Shown here in pieces: positions 62,393-64,000 of a DNA stretch of 64,000 nucleotides. Position 1 is the first letter of the stretch. Every line of letters starts with the position of its first letter. The DNA is from Desulfovibrio desulfuricans (GTDB lineage Bacteria; Desulfobacterota; Desulfovibrionia; Desulfovibrionales; Desulfovibrionaceae). Location: the NCBI GenBank assembly GCA_015062205.1, contig SUVB01000058.1, forward strand, positions 1 through 64,000, read 5' to 3'. A model generated the notes under the pieces. The model saw only the letters and a list, made by a program, of their open reading frames with translations. It had not been told where the DNA came from and ran no database searches. The position numbers and the translations under genes were made by a program.

Positions 62393-64000
62393 TCAGCCTG
62401 CGGAGCTGTCCGCAGGCACGCGCGCGAGCAGGTCATGCTTGAGGCACCAGAGCGCGTAGCGTTCAAAAAGCTCGGCATCCAGACGGCTCCCTTCACGCAG
62501 CTGCCGCACGGCGACAGGTTTGCGCGCGCGCACCAGCAGAGGGCGGATATCCTCCTCGGGAAAACCGAAACGAAAGGCGGCAAAGCTCTCCCAAGGGAGT
62601 TCACGGTGCAGCAGAAGACTGCCCATCCCGGTGAGCGAAAGCCTGTCGTCATCAGCGAGATGCCCGCTGGCGAAGGGGGCAAACATGGCGCCGAAAGGCA
62701 AAAACCGCGGATGGCGCGCCGCCCGCATGCGGTCTTCCGTTGCGCTGTCAACGGGACGGCTGCACAGCTCCGCCCACAGGGCAACCCAGCGTTGCACTGC
62801 GGCATTCCAGGAAAAATGGCGCTGCGCACGTTCCCTGCCCGCCGCCCCCATCCGCCGACGAAGCGTCGAATCCCCTGCAAGCAACGCAATGGCTTCGGCA
62901 AGGGCAGGAACGTCCACGCAGGTGCTCTGCCCCCGCAACAAATGGTACTGATTGTCAAAAAGCAGCATGGTCTGCATGTCCAGCAGGGGGGTGTCCGCAG
63001 GGGCCAGCGTGGGCACAAGCAGTCCTGTGACCATGTGCTCCACAATATCCCTGTAGCCGTCCCAGTCCGAAGCAATCACTGGCAGACCGGCCGCAAAGGC
63101 TTCCACAAGGGTAAGGCCGAAGGTTTCCTGAATATTGTCGGAAGGTGAAACAAAGATGTCGGCCGCCGCAAAAAGAGCATCCCTCTGCTCTTCCGTGGGA
63201 TTGGGCAGCATATGCACCGTAAGCCCGAAGCGCTGCGCAAGAATGGGCACAATCGCAAAAACAGGGTCGCTGTCGGGCGCAGCACCGGATACGGCAAGCG
63301 CAATATCCTGTTGCGGGCACAGTTCCCGCGCGCGGCGCATGGCCAAAAGCAGGGGCAGGGGGTCCATCTTGTCCACAGTGGTCATGCGCCCGAAGAGCAA
63401 AAGAAGCACACTGTCATCGCCGAGCCCCAGTTGCGGACGCATGCGGGAGCGCAAGTCCGCATCGCGTGAAGCAATGCGCAGGTCCGCACCCATGTGCATA
63501 ACTTCCAGAGCAGGCAGACGATAACCCGGCCCGTTGAGCGCCTCAAAACACCGGCCCAGCACTGCGCGGGCCGCAGAGGAATTGCAGCCCAACACGTCGC
63601 GCGGGCCCCAGCCGTCCCAGATATACCCCTGGAAACTGGAGGCGTAACGGGCGTAACTCAGGGTGTGGTTGGGCGCAGTCAGGGGGAAAAGGTCAGCTGA
63701 CAGACGATTGCGCGCCGCCGCAAGCAGCACAAAATCGTCAATAGGGTCGGAGAGGTGGCAGAGCGTAAACGCCGTCGAGTGCAAGGCCGCCAAAAGATCA
63801 ACACGCCGATGCGCCGTGACGGCCCCTCGCCGCAGGGCCGCAAGGCCCGCCTGTCTCGCCCAGAACTCTTCCAGATCACGCGGATTGTCCACAAAAAACT
63901 GGTAGCGGTCAAAGGGATCAAGCTCCAGCAGGGCGCGCATGAAACCGGCATTGGCCTGTTTGCGCCCGTTGATGGGCCCTCCCTCAAAAAAGGGATGAAG
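62393..64000 (-). CDS. GT4-family glycosyltransferase (truncated by window edge)
   Basis: The 3' 1608 bases of a glycosyltransferase gene whose start lies outside the window; at least 535 residues are encoded. The GT-B domain includes YIWDGWGPRDVLGCNSSAAR, LLLLFGRMTTVDKMDPLPLL and the donor-site block SPSDNIQETFGLTLVEAFAA, where E..F(x7)E is the family 4 signature. DWDGYRDIVEHMVTGLLVPT follows. A C-terminal region of about 130 residues (DDRLSLTGMGSLLLHRELPW) is extra to the catalytic fold. It stands 11 bp ahead of DUF116 on the same strand. The start of the window's frame reads FEGGPINGRKQANAGFM, typical of a GT-B N-terminus. Confidence 0.88.
   Translation of the reverse strand, partial: LHPFFEGGPINGRKQANAGFMRALLELDPFDRYQFFVDNPRDLEEFWARQAGLAALRRGAVTAHRRVDLLAALHSTAFTLCHLSDPIDDFVLLAAARNRLSADLFPLTAPNHTLSYARYASSFQGYIWDGWGPRDVLGCNSSAARAVLGRCFEALNGPGYRLPALEVMHMGADLRIASRDADLRSRMRPQLGLGDDSVLLLLFGRMTTVDKMDPLPLLLAMRRARELCPQQDIALAVSGAAPDSDPVFAIVPILAQRFGLTVHMLPNPTEEQRDALFAAADIFVSPSDNIQETFGLTLVEAFAAGLPVIASDWDGYRDIVEHMVTGLLVPTLAPADTPLLDMQTMLLFDNQYHLLRGQSTCVDVPALAEAIALLAGDSTLRRRMGAAGRERAQRHFSWNAAVQRWVALWAELCSRPVDSATEDRMRAARHPRFLPFGAMFAPFASGHLADDDRLSLTGMGSLLLHRELPWESFAAFRFGFPEEDIRPLLVRARKPVAVRQLREGSRLDAELFERYALWCLKHDLLARVPADSSAG

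Overview
The window reads as GC-rich chromosomal DNA from a sulfate-reducing bacterium, most likely Desulfovibrio in the strict sense. The strongest marker is a complete dsrA-dsrB-dsrD cluster (19671-22439). Its DsrA and DsrB lengths (437 and 381 residues) and siroheme/[4Fe-4S] cysteine positions match the Desulfovibrio enzymes as I recall them. A fused FAD/Fe-S lactate-type dehydrogenase, a SahR-ahcY pair and a DUF116/RsmB pair fit the same group. This is ordinary chromosome with one insertion-sequence end at the left edge. I saw no prophage, CRISPR array or integrative element.

Layout. 1-420: the tail of an IS3-family transposase, a terminator and tRNA-Ser(UGA). 721-3221 (minus): HU, glutamate racemase and a TauE/SafE permease. 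3412-5712: hisH, hisF and a LarE-like sulfur transferase. 5944-12999: a very small basic protein, an FmdB-type zinc ribbon, purB, pyrE, a Cds6-type L,D-transpeptidase, an unknown membrane-anchored protein and an iron alcohol dehydrogenase. 13128-16950: polysaccharide genes (sugar-phosphate transferase, glycosyltransferase, NAD-dependent epimerase). 17088-19104 (minus): RlpA and two unknown genes. 19671-28338: dsrABD, an AMMECR1 protein, a membrane protein and the large FAD/Fe-S dehydrogenase. 28325-30806 (minus): a YkgJ protein, an FlK-like thioesterase, an unknown gene and a DciA-like protein. 30942-33339: SahR-type regulator and S-adenosylhomocysteine hydrolase. 33563-40358: RNase HI, a membrane protein, a TtuB-like carrier, an M50 protease, RuvX, MltG, a small unknown protein and two cobalamin genes. 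40506-45167 (minus): a four-gene TelA/XpaC membrane module. 45310-52722: a UDP-glucuronate-type epimerase, a U32 peptidase, a TrmN6-like methyltransferase and an EndoQ-like PHP nuclease fused to a UvrD helicase. 52881-56691: small and secreted proteins around an AT-rich patch holding a decayed DUF488 gene. 57378-60096: parA with promoter and parS site, an opposing zinc-binding gene, then parB. 60184-64000 (minus): RsmB, DUF116 and a glycosyltransferase cut by the window edge.

How the genes fit together. Energy metabolism is represented by dissimilatory sulfite reductase and a membrane- or electron-carrier-linked 2-hydroxyacid oxidase. Methyl-cycle control is represented by SahR placed directly ahead of ahcY with overlapping inverted repeats. 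Envelope biogenesis recurs (L,D-transpeptidase, RlpA, MltG, NlpC/P60, polysaccharide genes). The parAB-parS locus suggests the right end lies in the origin-proximal part of the chromosome; this is inference, since neither dnaA nor the gid genes are present.

The most noteworthy items are the EndoQ-UvrD fusion, the TelA/XpaC four-gene module, the parS site inside the parA leader, the three-fold NTF2-like repeat in the L,D-transpeptidase and several long perfect inverted repeats in regulatory positions. All functional statements rest on reading the translated sequence and remembered family motifs. No database search was possible.
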